The position numbers and the translations under genes are program-made. Source: Caldichromatium japonicum (GTDB lineage: Bacteria; Pseudomonadota; Gammaproteobacteria; Chromatiales; Chromatiaceae). Taken from it: a stretch of DNA of 64,000 nt. The notes beneath the pieces are model-generated. The model was not told the DNA's origin, did not search any database, and was given only the letters and a program-made list of their open reading frames with translations. Positions 36,728 to 53,368 of the stretch are shown here, one piece after another. The stretch covers positions 2,676,501 through 2,740,500 of the forward strand of contig NZ_CP048029.1 of assembly GCF_011290485.1 (NCBI RefSeq), read 5' to 3'. Each line of letters opens with the position of its first letter. Within the stretch, counting starts at the first letter, position 1.

Positions 36728-37585
36728 TCAGCCAATCTTGGCAAGATGCCGACCCGTGATGCGTTTCTGGAGAGCCGCCTCCGGTGGAAGCTGGTGCCCC
36801 TTCTCCTCCTCGGGGGAGCTGGCCTGTGATCGGCGCGGTAAAGCCCAGGCCCACAGCCATTCATCCGGAAAGGGCAAGACGAGGAACCAATGCTCAAGGA
36901 TGGCCAAACCCAGAAGGGTCGCCACCAAAATCAATCCCACAGCCTCGGCAGTTTCAACACCAGGGGCCAAGGCCGCCGATACCATTAGGGCGTCGATGAT
37001 GGTTGCCAAGGTCACCGAGATCGGAAAGAGGAGGTTCATCGGGCGTTTGACCATATAGCTGCGCAGATATTTGAGCTGTTCGGGTAGCCAGTCCTCATTA
37101 AGATTGGGTACCCCAAGGAACAGATTGAGCTTGGCGCTCCAGCGCATGAGCCACAGCACCACAAAGGTCCAGGTCCCGACCTGATTCGGCTCATCCCAGG
37201 TACTCAGAAGCAGAAAGAGCGCCATCCCGATGATTAAGAGCTCGTGGTACAACCCCGTCAGGATCGCCAATCCAAAACGCTTGCTATTAGAGCAGCCAGG
37301 TGGACAAGGGGTCTTGCGGGGGCCGGCGATGAAACCCGTGAAATAGCTCATCTCAAAGACACCCCAGATCAAGACCCCCGAGGTAAAGCCAAGATAGGCA
37401 GCAATGACGCTTGCCGAGGCGCTGCTCACGATCAGGACAAAGGTAGCAATTGCTAGTACGACAGCGCCCCCCAACAGGCTCCACCGAAAGGTAGCACCCG
37501 GGAGGTTATCGAGATAAAGCACAAGTCCCGTGCTCGACCACCAGAGAAAGAGCGCAAACAAAATGGGGAATCCATAATCGACCAT
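36728..37585 (-). CDS. puhE: Photosynthetic complex assembly protein PuhE (DUF3623)
   Basis: 285 residues, integral membrane with about seven helices. It starts MVDYGFPILFALFLWWSSTG and contains FTGFIAGPRKTPCP, YHELLIIG and RWSAKLNLFLGVPN, the DUF3623/PuhE blocks. In Rhodobacter PuhE helps control bacteriochlorophyll flow into reaction centre and LH1. It is the last puh gene here, about 290 bases after the unknown gene. Confidence 0.92.
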   Translation of the reverse strand: MVDYGFPILFALFLWWSSTGLVLYLDNLPGATFRWSLLGGAVVLAIATFVLIVSSASASVIAAYLGFTSGVLIWGVFEMSYFTGFIAGPRKTPCPPGCSNSKRFGLAILTGLYHELLIIGMALFLLLSTWDEPNQVGTWTFVVLWLMRWSAKLNLFLGVPNLNEDWLPEQLKYLRSYMVKRPMNLLFPISVTLATIIDALMVSAALAPGVETAEAVGLILVATLLGLAILEHWFLVLPFPDEWLWAWALPRRSQASSPEEEKGHQLPPEAALQKRITGRHLAKIG

Positions 37586-37876
37586 GCGGGGGCGCGTCTC
37601 TGGAGGTACTGAAGGCCTGTCAAATCTAGATTGAGGGCGTGAGTCGCAATGAGCGCATCAATGAAAAGAGATCGCACGGAGATCGCACGCGGGCTTGTAT
37701 CTGGTCTCTGGCTTCGCAAAACCGCCGCTTGGCTCCATAACCATCAATTCATGATGATCCCCGCGGCATCTTTGCGAGGAGATGCCTTAAGGCAAAGGGG
37801 GGCTTGACGTCTTAACAAACGCAAGACACAGGATAACCCATCGTCTGATGGCGATCAGGCTTCTGGTGAAATAAGA
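37586..37876. other. Gap between the unknown puh gene and puhE
   Basis: About 290 bases. A hairpin GGCATC...GATGCC lies near 37767. No T-run follows, and no gene is seen. The puhE ribosome site is GGAGG-poor, so a separate promoter here is possible but not shown. Confidence 0.4.
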
Positions 37877-38302
37877 TCACATAATCACGGCCAAATTGAA
37901 CTTGGCCCCCAATTCATGCGCCTGCCTTGCGTATTCGATGCTCTCTGACAGCTCGTTCAGCAGATCATCGTAATCTTCTTCTGCGATGTCCTCGGGTCGT
38001 TCTTGGACAAGCAGATCATATAGTCCATTGAGGATTACCAGGGCCTCACCTGCATCGCGCCAGACCCCATCGCGCGCCATGAGCTCATCGCTCGATTCCA
38101 TCCCGTCAGGGAGCTCATCGGCATCGCTGAGGTTGAATTGAAAGTCAGTATCATCGATCAGGCTAGAAAACGGCTCCAATCCTGCCGCGCTCGCCACTTC
38201 ATCAAGCGTATCGCTATACTCAAACAGCGCCCATTTATCGCTTTCATCTGAGACGACCTCGCCATCATCCAGTAGATAATTCGCCCATAAGACGGTGCTC
38301 AT
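37877..38302 (-). CDS. Unknown acidic protein in the puh operon
   Basis: 141 residues, very acidic (many Asp/Glu), soluble, no signal peptide or membrane segment. It starts MSTVLWANYLLDDGEVVSDE, and its C-terminal half is helical (VILNGLYDLLVQERPEDI, LLNELSESIEYARQAHEL). GAGGACAAACCAG precedes the ATG. It lies 45 bases after puhC on the same strand. I do not recognise the family. The position suggests, but does not prove, a part in assembling the photosynthetic complex. Confidence 0.75.
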   Translation of the reverse strand: MSTVLWANYLLDDGEVVSDESDKWALFEYSDTLDEVASAAGLEPFSSLIDDTDFQFNLSDADELPDGMESSDELMARDGVWRDAGEALVILNGLYDLLVQERPEDIAEEDYDDLLNELSESIEYARQAHELGAKFNLAVIM

Positions 38303-38347
38303 CTGGTTTGTCCTCTCGTGGGGATATCGATCTGGCGCCCAGCGAAT

Positions 38348-38794
38348 CTACCGGCCCGACATGAAGGCAGCGAAGGCGCCTTCGTTATCGACGCCATAAG
38401 CGCGCAGATCAAGCAGGATTCCAGTTACCGGGTCTTCAAGCGTTAACATGCCATTGGCACGCCGCGCCAAATGAAAGGGTTGGCTAAGATCAGTATGGTA
38501 GCCCTTGCGCTGGCGCGCCAGGGCGCGCAATACACCGCGCACAAAGCCCTCTTGACCGGGCGGTAGGGTCTGGATGAGTTCACCGGTGGCGACATCGCGC
38601 ACCTCCATGGAGCCATCCGCCTGTTCGACGAAGCGGATATCGCGCGATTCGACCTCAGGCAGGATGGGGGCCTGCTCAAACTTATAACCCGTCAGACGGG
38701 CAACCCCGACCCCAAGAATCGTCAGGATGACTAGGGCCGAGAGTGCGATCAACACCCCTTTGGGCGGGGATCGTCCCTCGAATGCGTCACTCAC
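38348..38794 (-). CDS. puhC: Photosynthetic complex assembly protein PuhC
   Basis: 148 residues with one N-terminal transmembrane helix (GVLIALSALVILTILGVGVA) and a periplasmic domain with DIRFVEQADGSMEVRD and FVRGVLRALARQR, then a short repeat-like segment near GMLTLEDPVTG, typical of PuhC. It supports LH1-reaction centre assembly. A GTG start at 38794 overlaps the puhB stop (GTGA). Confidence 0.92.
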   Translation of the reverse strand: MSDAFEGRSPPKGVLIALSALVILTILGVGVARLTGYKFEQAPILPEVESRDIRFVEQADGSMEVRDVATGELIQTLPPGQEGFVRGVLRALARQRKGYHTDLSQPFHLARRANGMLTLEDPVTGILLDLRAYGVDNEGAFAAFMSGR

Positions 38795-39447
38795 GTCTCT
38801 AACCTCACCGGTGAGCTCGATGGGTTCTCGGCAGGCATGGCTACCGTCTCGGATGGCTGGCCCGCGGTACTCTGAAACTCATTAAGCGCCTTGGCTAGGA
38901 TCTCAGCAACGACCTTCGGCTCGGGAAGGGTGCGTAACATCGGTTGCGGTGGCGAAAACTGCCAAGGTCGGACATGCGGCCAGAAGAGGAGATAGGATAG
39001 TTTGGCCGATGGGTCCATACGCAGCGAAATATCCCCCGTGCCATCATCATGGACGCAGAGATCGGCTGCCTGAACCTGTTTGAATGGTAGATTGACCATC
39101 ATCGGTAAGGCGGCGCCGATGCGCATCACCACTCGGCGATTGGTGATGGTATAGATGCTTGAACGGGCCATCGACCATGCCAGGAGCGTCAGCAGGCCGA
39201 TGGTCAGGAGGGCGAGAAAGAGGATCCAAGTCAAACCCTTGACCAGACTGATGAGGGTCAGTCCATCCGAGGCGTCCACAGCGACGGCCAAAACAGCCAG
39301 GATAGCGAAATAGATCGCCACCTTGCGGACATGAAAGGCCCGCCGGGCCATAGCCTTCCAGCTCGGCGAACCCTGCCAGAGCACCTCCTCGCCAGGCGGG
39401 AGGCGCTCGGGTAAACCCGGGATGGGTTCGAAATCATACTCCCTCAC
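38791..39447 (-). CDS. puhB: Photosynthetic complex assembly protein PuhB
   Basis: 218 residues, PH-domain membrane protein. [20 protein letters not shown] at the start, two to three transmembrane helices near residues 45-95, then [20 protein letters not shown], the PuhB/bPH2 block. It acts in reaction-centre assembly. A GTG start at 39447 overlaps the puhA stop. Confidence 0.93.
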   Translation of the reverse strand: MREYDFEPIPGLPERLPPGEEVLWQGSPSWKAMARRAFHVRKVAIYFAILAVLAVAVDASDGLTLISLVKGLTWILFLALLTIGLLTLLAWSMARSSIYTITNRRVVMRIGAALPMMVNLPFKQVQAADLCVHDDGTGDISLRMDPSAKLSYLLFWPHVRPWQFSPPQPMLRTLPEPKVVAEILAKALNEFQSTAGQPSETVAMPAENPSSSPVRLET

Positions 39448-40223
39448 AGCCAGGGACCGGCGCGATCGGCCGTAGCATAGAGCTTACCGCCCGCGTAATA
39501 GGCACAGATCTTGTCCTCCTCATAGAGAGTGACCTGGTCGGCCTTGGACAGGGTCGGAACATTGGCAAAGTGCGCCGCCTTGATCGCATGGACCTTGACA
39601 AAACGGTTCTTCTTATCAAAACGGCTAAACCCGATCGGCAGCAGGACCTGCTTGCCATTGGCCGCTACCTTAACCTCGAGATAGCGGATCTGCGGCTCGG
39701 AGCGATCGACCCACACATCGGTAACCGTACCGGCGACCTCACCATCTAGCCCCAAAACGGTCATTCCGCGCGGATCGGGATCGCGCTCATGGATCGAGAA
39801 GTCCTTGGCTACCCGCAGCGGCACGATCTTGGGCTGGCCTTCATAGGTCAGGTCACAATGCTTGGCACGGTCGGGCGATGCTGCTGGGCCAAAACCCGAG
39901 AGCATGGGGTCGCCGATCGGATCCATGGGGGCACCGTGGAAGGGCGCGGTCGGGGTGGCATTGACCTTGAGCGGGGCCTCTTCGCGTGGAGCCACGACAG
40001 TGCCTTGATTGTGGGGCAGCACAAAGGTCTTGGGGGCCGGCGGCTCGGGGAAACCATAGGTCTTGACCCGCCCGCCCGTATTTTCGGTGATATCCGAATC
40101 AAGCGGATAGCCCTCACGCTTGTCTTCGGTGCGCAGGTAATAGATCAAACCGGCGAAGAAGAACCAGAAGACCCAGATGGTGACCTGGGCAGCGTCGATA
40201 TAATGCTCAGCACCAACAGACAT
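39444..40223 (-). CDS. puhA: Photosynthetic reaction centre H subunit
   Basis: 259 residues. One transmembrane helix ([17 protein letters not shown], near 14-30) anchors a large cytoplasmic PRC-barrel domain: [51 protein letters not shown] and IRYLEVKV. These are close to what I recall for Chromatiaceae H subunits. The ribosome site CGGAGG lies 8 bases before the ATG. First gene of puhA-puhB-puhC, 163 bases after bchM. Confidence 0.96.
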   Translation of the reverse strand: MSVGAEHYIDAAQVTIWVFWFFFAGLIYYLRTEDKREGYPLDSDITENTGGRVKTYGFPEPPAPKTFVLPHNQGTVVAPREEAPLKVNATPTAPFHGAPMDPIGDPMLSGFGPAASPDRAKHCDLTYEGQPKIVPLRVAKDFSIHERDPDPRGMTVLGLDGEVAGTVTDVWVDRSEPQIRYLEVKVAANGKQVLLPIGFSRFDKKNRFVKVHAIKAAHFANVPTLSKADQVTLYEEDKICAYYAGGKLYATADRAGPWL

Positions 40224-40386
40224 AGCTCAACCTCCGTAGGAATAACAATGCTAGCCAGGATCACTAGCTAGACCACATTAGCCAGGCGCCCGGATAGACC
40301 CCGGCGACCAGCGCTCTGAGGATCGCTTGAGCTGGCTCGCCTTTCCCCGCCCGCCATTCAAACGATCGATTTATCAGTATATCCCA

Positions 40387-41087
40387 TCACGACTGGATCA
40401 GCTCCAGGGCCTGGGAGAGATAAAACCCAACGGCGATCCGCCGAGTGCGCCCTGGCTGCCAACCCTGCAACCCGGATTCAGCGGCAATCAAGGCGCGCAA
40501 TCGCTCCGCGCTCACCGGTTCGATCGCCGGCGAGCGGTCGCCGCGCGGAAAGAGCTGACCGACCGCATGCATGATCACCAACAAGGCCGTCCGCGGAGCA
40601 AAGGTAAAGAGGATCGAACCGTGCGTGCGTTCGGCCAGCCTGCCCAATACACGCACCGCATCCTCGGGGCGGTAGTGGATCAGCGAATCCATGGCTACGA
40701 CATGATCGAACTGGCCCAGGGCGGGATCGAGCATATCGCCCGCGATGAACTCGACTGAACCCGGACCGAAGTCAGACGGCAGGCGTTCGCGGGCGATCTG
40801 GATCAAGGTCGGTGCCACGTCGACCGCGACGACCTCGGCCCCCCGCCGCGCCGCCTCGACCGCGAGCATCCCCGTCCCGCAGCCGGCATCGAGGAGGCGC
40901 TTGCCGCGCAGGTCCTCGGGTAGCCACCCCAGCAGGGTGCGGCGCATCTCATCGCGCCCGGCGCGCACCGTCTGGCGCACCCGGCTAACCTTGGCATCCG
41001 AGGTCAACCGTGCCCAGGCATCGGCGGCAGTGCGGTCGAAATAGTGGGCGATCCAGCCGCGCCGTTCTTGATACGAGGATTCGGCCA

Positions 41088-41088
<1 letters not shown>
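40387..41088 (-). CDS. bchM: Magnesium-protoporphyrin IX O-methyltransferase
   Basis: 233 residues. It methylates the C13 propionate of Mg-protoporphyrin with SAM. ERRGWIAHYFDRTAADAWARL and the SAM motif LLDAGCGTGMLAVEAARRGA are typical, as is VVAMDSLIHYRPED. Its ATG shares one base with the bchL stop (TGATG), so the two are translationally coupled. Confidence 0.95.
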
Positions 41089-45704
<4,616 letters not shown>

Positions 45705-45730
<26 letters not shown>

Positions 45731-47261
45731 CGTAGAGCGTCTCCACAGTGATGGTCTTGATCCCGCGTTCAGCAGCAAAGCGCTCGGTATTGCGCCGCGC
45801 CTTGCCACGAACGAAGAAGGGGATCTTTTTCAGTTCTTGTTCTGCATCCGCAGCCCAGACGATCGACGGCCCGGGTTCTGCGAAAGCGGGGCTCCCCTGG
45901 ACCGGACGCGTCTGGATCGAGCCGAGATGCGAGGGCGGCGCATCCTCATGAAACTCGAAGTCCTCGCGAAACATGGTGATGAGGTGCTCCTCCAGACCCA
46001 TCATCAACGGATGCACCCAGGTATCGAAGATGACATTGGCCCCTTCAAAGCCCATCTGCGGGGCATAGCGGGCCGGAAAATCCTGGATATGCACCGGCGC
46101 TGAGATCACCGCGCAGGGGATACCGAGCCGTTTGGCGATATGGCGTTCCATCTGGGTGCCCAACACCAGGTCGGGCTGAAGCTCAGCGACCCGCTTCTCG
46201 ACCTCGAGATAATCATCCGTGATCAGCGGCTCGACCTCATAGCGCCGCGCCGCCTCGCGAACCTCACGGGCATATTCGCGGCTATAGGTCCCGAGCCCCA
46301 CCAACCTGAAGCCGAGCTCCTCGACGGCGATCCGCGCCGCCGCCAGCGCATGGGTGGCATCGCCGAAGACGAAGACCCGTTTGCCGGTGAGATAGGTCGA
46401 ATCGACCGAGCGCGAATACCAGGGCATTCTAGACCAGTCCGGCTCGGGGACGCTATCGAGGACCAAACCGACGGCGGCTGCGCATTCCTTGAGAAATTCG
46501 CGGGTGGCACCGATCCCGATCGGCACGGTCTTGACCATCGGCTGGGCGAAATGGCGCCTGAGCCATTCGCCAGTCTGCTCGGCGATCTCGGGATGGAGAC
46601 AGATATTGAAATCGGCCTCGGGCAGACGCCGGATATCGGCAGGCGAGGCACTCAACGGCACCACGACATTGACCCCGATCCCGATCGAATCCAGCAGGCG
46701 CTCGACCTCGACGACATCGTCGCGACAGCGAAAACCGAGCGCTGTCGGCCCCAAGAGGTTGGCGGTCGGTTGATGGCCAGCGGGTCGCTGCGGGCGCGCG
46801 CTGCCTGGGGGGGGGACCCGATCCTTGAGCAAGGCGCGCACAATCTGATACAGGGTCTCAGCGGCTCCCCAGTTCTCCTTGCGGGTATAAGCGGGAAGTT
46901 CGAGCGGCAGTACGGGGATCGGCAACTGCATCCCCCTAGCCAGGGCGCCGGGTTGATCCTGGAGCAGCTCAGCGGTGCAGGATTCGCCGACCAGAAGCAG
47001 CTCGGGCCGAAAGCGTTCATAGGCCGCCCGCAGGCTGGACAGGAACAGCTCGGCGGTATCGCCGCCCAGCTCGCGCGCCTGGAAGGTCGTATAGGTCACC
47101 GGCGGGCGCGATGTCCGGCGCTCGATCATGGTAAAGAGCAGATCGGCATAAGTATCGCCCTGGGGGGCGTGGAGGATAAGATGGGTGTCACGCATCGAGG
47201 CGGCGACCCGCATCGCACCGATATGAGGCGGACCCTCATAAGACCACAGCGTCAATTGCAT
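45705..47261 (-). CDS. bchB: Dark-operative protochlorophyllide reductase subunit BchB
   Basis: 518 residues. NifK-like subunit. [20 protein letters not shown] starts the family. Asp36 (HAPQGD) is the residue known to ligate the catalytic 4Fe-4S cluster with three BchN cysteines. [15 protein letters not shown] and [14 protein letters not shown]-like [14 protein letters not shown] are also present. It begins 4 bases after the bchN stop. Confidence 0.97.
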
Positions 47262-47265
47262 CGCC

Positions 47266-49061
<1,796 letters not shown>

Positions 49062-49584
49062 CGGCGGGTATCAGAGAATGCGAATGGGTGATCCTTAAGA
49101 TCTTTAGCCAATCATCGTCTGAAATCTAGTCTGGTTTACCCGATGCGTCAACCAAACTTTACGTAAACCTGACTTGACAACCGAGAATCTGCTCTCAAAA
49201 TAGGCCCCATAACATAAAGACCACACCAGGATTGAGGTCTCGACCCCTTAACCGGCCGCACCTCCTTGGATTGGCGCCCTGAGGGTCTTAGAGCTTGATT
49301 GTGAGGTCGGATGAGCACGCGGGCCATGCGGTCTTGTGGTGACCTTCCCTTAGCTTGATGCAGTGCGCGCTTCGACAACGCCAAGCGCAGCTCGCGAATC
49401 GAGAGATTTGATGCACCTGGGGTACCGATCCGAGCTGAATGACGACGAACACTGGAGGCGCATGCCAGTTAAGGCACAGGCCTTGGCCAAAAAATGTTCT
49501 ATCCCTCAACCGACCAGCACTTGCCGGCATACACCATCCCCAGGTGAGTCAAGGGCCAAGCCAGCGGCTGAAAGGGACCTGGAC
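49062..49584. other. Divergent ppsR/bchF control region
   Basis: About 520 bases. The half nearest bchF is AT-rich and holds the palindrome and promoter listed separately. The frame upstream of ppsR is open for about 74 codons (from 49363), but nothing in it looks like protein. Confidence 0.5.
49123..49169 (-). promoter_or_regulatory. Candidate bchF promoter with operator-like inverted repeat
   Basis: On the minus strand TTGACG (49151-49146), a 17-base spacer and TAGATT (49128-49123) resemble a sigma-70 promoter about 60 bases before bchF. An inverted repeat GGTTTAC...GTAAACC (49133-49139 and 49163-49169) straddles the -35, and the palindrome TTTACGTAAA (49158-49167) lies just upstream of it. 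No exact TGT-N12-ACA site was found here, so the binding protein is unknown. Confidence 0.45.
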
Positions 49585-51024
49585 GTGACCCTGTTCAATA
49601 CCCCCCAAGACCGGCTCGGAACACTGGCCCCGCAGATGGCTGCCGCCTTGATCGAGGGGCTAGCAGATATCGCCTTTGTGCTCGATCCGGCCGGTTTGAT
49701 CCAGGACATTGCGTTTGGTAGCGACGATCTGCGCAACGAGCTCGATGCCAATTGGATCGGTCAGCCCTGGACCGCCACTGTCTCGCTCGACACCCGCCCC
49801 AATCTCGAATCCTTGCTCGACGAATCCAAGCAGCAGCGCCTGACGCGCTGGCGGCAAGCGACCCACCGGGGCAGGCGCGGTGCCGATATCCCTGTCCAGT
49901 ACCGTCTCCTGCGCCTCAAGGAGGAGGACTCACCGATTCTGGCGATCGGACGCAGCCTGCAAGGATTTGTTGTCCTCCAGCAGCAGCTCATCGATGCCCA
50001 GCAGGCCCTGGAGCGCGATTATTGGCGCTATCGTCAGATCGAGACCCGCTATCGCTTGCTGTTTCGCATGGTCGGCGAGGCTATCCTAATCCTGGATGCC
50101 CCGACCCAGCGCATCGTCGAGGCCAATCCCACAGCTGGCCAGTGCCTGGGCGAGACACCCGCCCGGCTCGTGGGGCGTCATTTTCCCGAAGGGTTCGATC
50201 CAGAGAGTACCCAGGCGATCAATGGGCTACTGGCGGGGGCGCGGACCGCTGGTCGATCTGACGATGTGCGGGCGCGCCTAAGCGACGGCGCTGAGTCTTT
50301 TCTGGTCTCGGCCTCCTTGCTGCGTCAAGAAAATGCCTCCTTCATCCTGGTGCGCCTGATGCCCATTCAAACCGACGCCATCGGCTCACTGCCAGAGGTC
50401 AAGTCCCGCTATCTATACCTGATCGAGAACGCACCGGATGCCGTGGTGATCACTGACGCCGAGGGGCGCGTCCTGACCGCCAACACTACCTTTCTTAGCC
50501 TCATCGAAGTCGCTGCTGAACAACAGGCGCGCGGCGAGCCGTTGGAGCGCTGGCTAGGTCGCCCAGGGGTTGACGTCAATGTCCTGCTCGCCAACCTGCG
50601 TCAGGACACCAAGGTCCGGCTCTTTTCTACCATCCTACGCGGTGAATATGGCTCGACCACGGATGTCGAAGTCTCAGCAACCTCGGTGCGTACCGCTGAG
50701 CGCCCCTATTTCGGGTTTTTTATCCGCGATATTGGGCGGCGCTTACAGGCTGAACCCCCCGCTACCCCCGAGCAGAATCGCTGGCTGGATCAGCTCACCG
50801 AGCGCGTGGGGCGTGTGCCGCTCAAGGAACTGGTGCGCGAATCGACCGATACCATCGAGCGTCTGTGCATCGAGACCGCGCTCAAGCTCACTGGCGATAA
50901 CCGCGCCTCGGCGGCGGAGCTCTTGGGCTTGAGCCGACAGAGCCTCTACGTCAAAATCGATCGTTATGGTCTTGCTGCGGAGCACGCCGATCAGTCTGTT
51001 GAGACCCCGGCGCAAGACTCCTGA
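49585..51024 (+). CDS. ppsR: Transcriptional regulator PpsR/CrtJ
   Basis: 479 residues from a GTG at 49585 that follows AAAGGGA. Redox/light-linked repressor of photosynthesis genes, binding TGT-N12-ACA. An N-terminal PAS-like domain (GLADIAFVLDPAGLIQDIAF), a coiled Q-linker (LQQQLIDAQQALERDYWRYR), two PAS domains (AILILDAPTQRIVEANP and NAPDAVVITDAEGRVLTAN) and a C-terminal Fis-type HTH (TGDNRASAAELLGLSRQSLY). Cys428 (RLCIETALKL) sits where the redox-active HTH cysteine of CrtJ/PpsR lies. It is divergent from bchF and upstream of bchG. Confidence 0.94.
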   Translation: MTLFNTPQDRLGTLAPQMAAALIEGLADIAFVLDPAGLIQDIAFGSDDLRNELDANWIGQPWTATVSLDTRPNLESLLDESKQQRLTRWRQATHRGRRGADIPVQYRLLRLKEEDSPILAIGRSLQGFVVLQQQLIDAQQALERDYWRYRQIETRYRLLFRMVGEAILILDAPTQRIVEANPTAGQCLGETPARLVGRHFPEGFDPESTQAINGLLAGARTAGRSDDVRARLSDGAESFLVSASLLRQENASFILVRLMPIQTDAIGSLPEVKSRYLYLIENAPDAVVITDAEGRVLTANTTFLSLIEVAAEQQARGEPLERWLGRPGVDVNVLLANLRQDTKVRLFSTILRGEYGSTTDVEVSATSVRTAERPYFGFFIRDIGRRLQAEPPATPEQNRWLDQLTERVGRVPLKELVRESTDTIERLCIETALKLTGDNRASAAELLGLSRQSLYVKIDRYGLAAEHADQSVETPAQDS

Positions 51025-51121
51025 CACCACCGCGCGAATCTGTTGCCTCCAACAATCGCGTATGGTCGCTTTATTGTTTTAAGGCGCATGCGCCCATCAA
51101 TCCAATCCTGAACGCGGACTT

Positions 51122-52033
51122 ATGAATCAAACCACGGTCAGCTCACCCCGAAGCTACCCTGAGCCCATTGCGATCTTCGAGGTCCTGCATCCCATCACCT
51201 GGTTTCCACCGATGTGGGCCTTCACCTGCGGCGTGGTGTCATCCGGTGCGCCGATCCTCAGCCAATGGTGGCTCTTGATCGCCGGCATTATCCTCGCCGG
51301 CCCCCTGATGTGCGCGACCAGCCAGGTGGTCAATGATTGGTACGACCGCCATGTCGATGCGATCAACGAACCAAATCGCCCGATACCTTCCGGACGCATC
51401 CCCGGGCGCTGGGGGCTCTATCTCTCCTGGATCTGGAGCGCTGTTTCGCTCGCCGTCGCCTATGCCCTAGGGCCCTGGGTCTTTGCCATGGCCCTCATCG
51501 GCATGGCCATCGCCTGGGGCTATAGCGCCCCGCCTGTGCGCTTTAAGGCCAACGGCTGGGTGGGCAACCTGGCCGCAGGGATCTCGTATGAAGGGCTGGC
51601 GTGGATCACGGGTGCGGCGGTGATGCTGGATGGAGCCCTGCCGCGCTGGGAGATCCTCATGCTCGCCCTGCTCTATAGCCTGGGGGCGCACGGCATCATG
51701 ACCATCAATGACTTCAAATCCATCGAGGGCGATACGCGCATGGGCGTGCGCTCCCTGACCGTGCAGCTCGGGGTCCAGCGCGCCGCCTGGTGGACCTGTC
51801 TGGCGATGGGCCTGCCGCAGGTGATCGTCATCGCCCTGTTGCTTGCCTGGGGTAAGCCCGTCCATGCCGCCGGCGTTACCGTGGTCCTCCTGATCCAGGT
51901 CGCCCTGATGGTGCGCTTTTTAGGAAGCCCCGTCGAGCGCGCGACCTGGTTCAGCGGCCTGGGAGTCAGCGCCTATGTCACCGGCATGATGATCAGCGCC
52001 TTTGCGGTGCGCGGTCTGCCTCTGGCCGGCTGA
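51122..52033 (+). CDS. bchG: Bacteriochlorophyll synthase (geranylgeranyl transferase)
   Basis: 303 residues, UbiA-type membrane prenyltransferase with eight or nine helices. It esterifies bacteriochlorophyllide with geranylgeranyl diphosphate. Asp-rich motifs NDWYDRHVDAINEPNRPIP and HGIMTINDFKSIEGD bind Mg-diphosphate. It follows ppsR by 97 bases, where a small palindrome GGCGCATGCGCC lies. Confidence 0.96.
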   Translation: MNQTTVSSPRSYPEPIAIFEVLHPITWFPPMWAFTCGVVSSGAPILSQWWLLIAGIILAGPLMCATSQVVNDWYDRHVDAINEPNRPIPSGRIPGRWGLYLSWIWSAVSLAVAYALGPWVFAMALIGMAIAWGYSAPPVRFKANGWVGNLAAGISYEGLAWITGAAVMLDGALPRWEILMLALLYSLGAHGIMTINDFKSIEGDTRMGVRSLTVQLGVQRAAWWTCLAMGLPQVIVIALLLAWGKPVHAAGVTVVLLIQVALMVRFLGSPVERATWFSGLGVSAYVTGMMISAFAVRGLPLAG

Positions 52034-52180
52034 ATCCTTTGGGGATCTGCCCGTTGCAGACCAGGGGCCTAAGTTTTTGGCACACTGACCCCAGATCCTC
52101 ACCAGAGCCAACCCCGAGCTGGAGGCATGGTTTGCCCAGCCAGTGCTGAACGCGAGATTTCCCAAACACCGAGAGAGCCC

Positions 52181-53368
52181 ATGTCCAACCTCGAGACCTT
52201 TGATGCCGTCGTCATCGGCGGCGGACCTGCAGGCGCAACCGCGGCCACCGACCTAGCCAAAGTGGGTCGCTCAGTCTGTCTGATCGATCGCGCCGGGCGC
52301 ATCAAGCCCTGCGGTGGGGCCATCCCGCCCCAGGCGATGCGCGACTTTGACCTGCCCGAGTCCATCCTCGCTAACAAGGTCTATGGCGCACGCATGATCG
52401 CCCCTTCCGACCGTGTGGTCGAGATGCCGATCGAGCGGGGCTATGTGGGCATGGTCGATCGCGAGCACTTCGATGAATGGCTAAGACAGCGTGCCGCCGA
52501 GATGGGCGCAGTGCGGCGCACTGGGACCTTCGAGCGCATCGAGCGCGCCGACGATGGCACCGCGATCGTCGTCTACCGGGTGGGTTCTGGGGCTGACAAG
52601 CATGAGGAGCGCGTGCGGGCGCGCGCCATCATCGGCGCCGATGGCGCCAACTCATTCGTCGGCAAACGCTATATCCCGGGTTATGAGACCGTCCGCTATG
52701 TCTCGGCCTATCATGAGGTCCTGCAAACCCCCGAGGGCTTTGATAGCAGCCGCTGCGATGTCTATTACCAGGGCGACATCTCGCCGGACTTCTATGGCTG
52801 GGTCTTTCCCCACGGCGCCACCATCAGCGTCGGCGTGGGTACCGCCGTCCCTGGCTTTTCCCTGCGCACTGCCTGTACTGAACTTCGCCGCCGCGCTGAC
52901 CTCGCCGAGGCCAAGACCCTGCGCCGCGAAGGGGCACCGATCCCACTTGAGCCATTGAAACGCTGGGACAACGGGCGCGACATCGTCTTGGCCGGCGATG
53001 CCGCCGGGGTCGTGGCCCCTGCCTCGGGCGAGGGGATCTACTACGCGATGACTGGCGGACGGCTGGCGGCGCAGGCGGTTGATGAATTTTGCCGCACCGG
53101 CAACCCCAAGGCCCTACAACAGGCCCGCAAGCGTTTCATGAAGGAGCATAGCAAGGTGTTCTGGGTGCTTGGGATCATGCAGCACTTTTGGTATTCGAGC
53201 GATAAACGCCGCGAGCGTTTCGTGAGCCTGTGTGCCGATCCCGATATCCAATATCTCACCTGGGAGGCCTATATGAACAAGCGCCTGGTCAAGGCCAGGC
53301 CCGGGGCGCATATCCGGATCTTTTTCAAGGACATGGCCCATCTGCTGGGTTTGATGTCGCCCCGTTGA
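52181..53368 (+). CDS. bchP: Geranylgeranyl reductase BchP
   Basis: 395 residues. It reduces the geranylgeranyl tail to phytyl. FAD site DAVVIGGGPAGATAATDLAK near the N-terminus, CGGAIPPQAMRDFDLP, YYQGDISPDFYGWVFPHG and VLAGDAAGVVAPASGEGIYY are family blocks. The ATG at 52181 starts at the usual point, 147 bases after bchG. The gene commonly found between bchG and bchP (PucC-like) is absent. Confidence 0.96.
   Translation: MSNLETFDAVVIGGGPAGATAATDLAKVGRSVCLIDRAGRIKPCGGAIPPQAMRDFDLPESILANKVYGARMIAPSDRVVEMPIERGYVGMVDREHFDEWLRQRAAEMGAVRRTGTFERIERADDGTAIVVYRVGSGADKHEERVRARAIIGADGANSFVGKRYIPGYETVRYVSAYHEVLQTPEGFDSSRCDVYYQGDISPDFYGWVFPHGATISVGVGTAVPGFSLRTACTELRRRADLAEAKTLRREGAPIPLEPLKRWDNGRDIVLAGDAAGVVAPASGEGIYYAMTGGRLAAQAVDEFCRTGNPKALQQARKRFMKEHSKVFWVLGIMQHFWYSSDKRRERFVSLCADPDIQYLTWEAYMNKRLVKARPGAHIRIFFKDMAHLLGLMSPR

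Noticed and set aside
49363-49584. Longer N-terminus for PpsR starting at 49363
   Set aside because: The extra 74 codons look like non-coding sequence, and the GTG at 49585 has a ribosome site and gives the normal family length.
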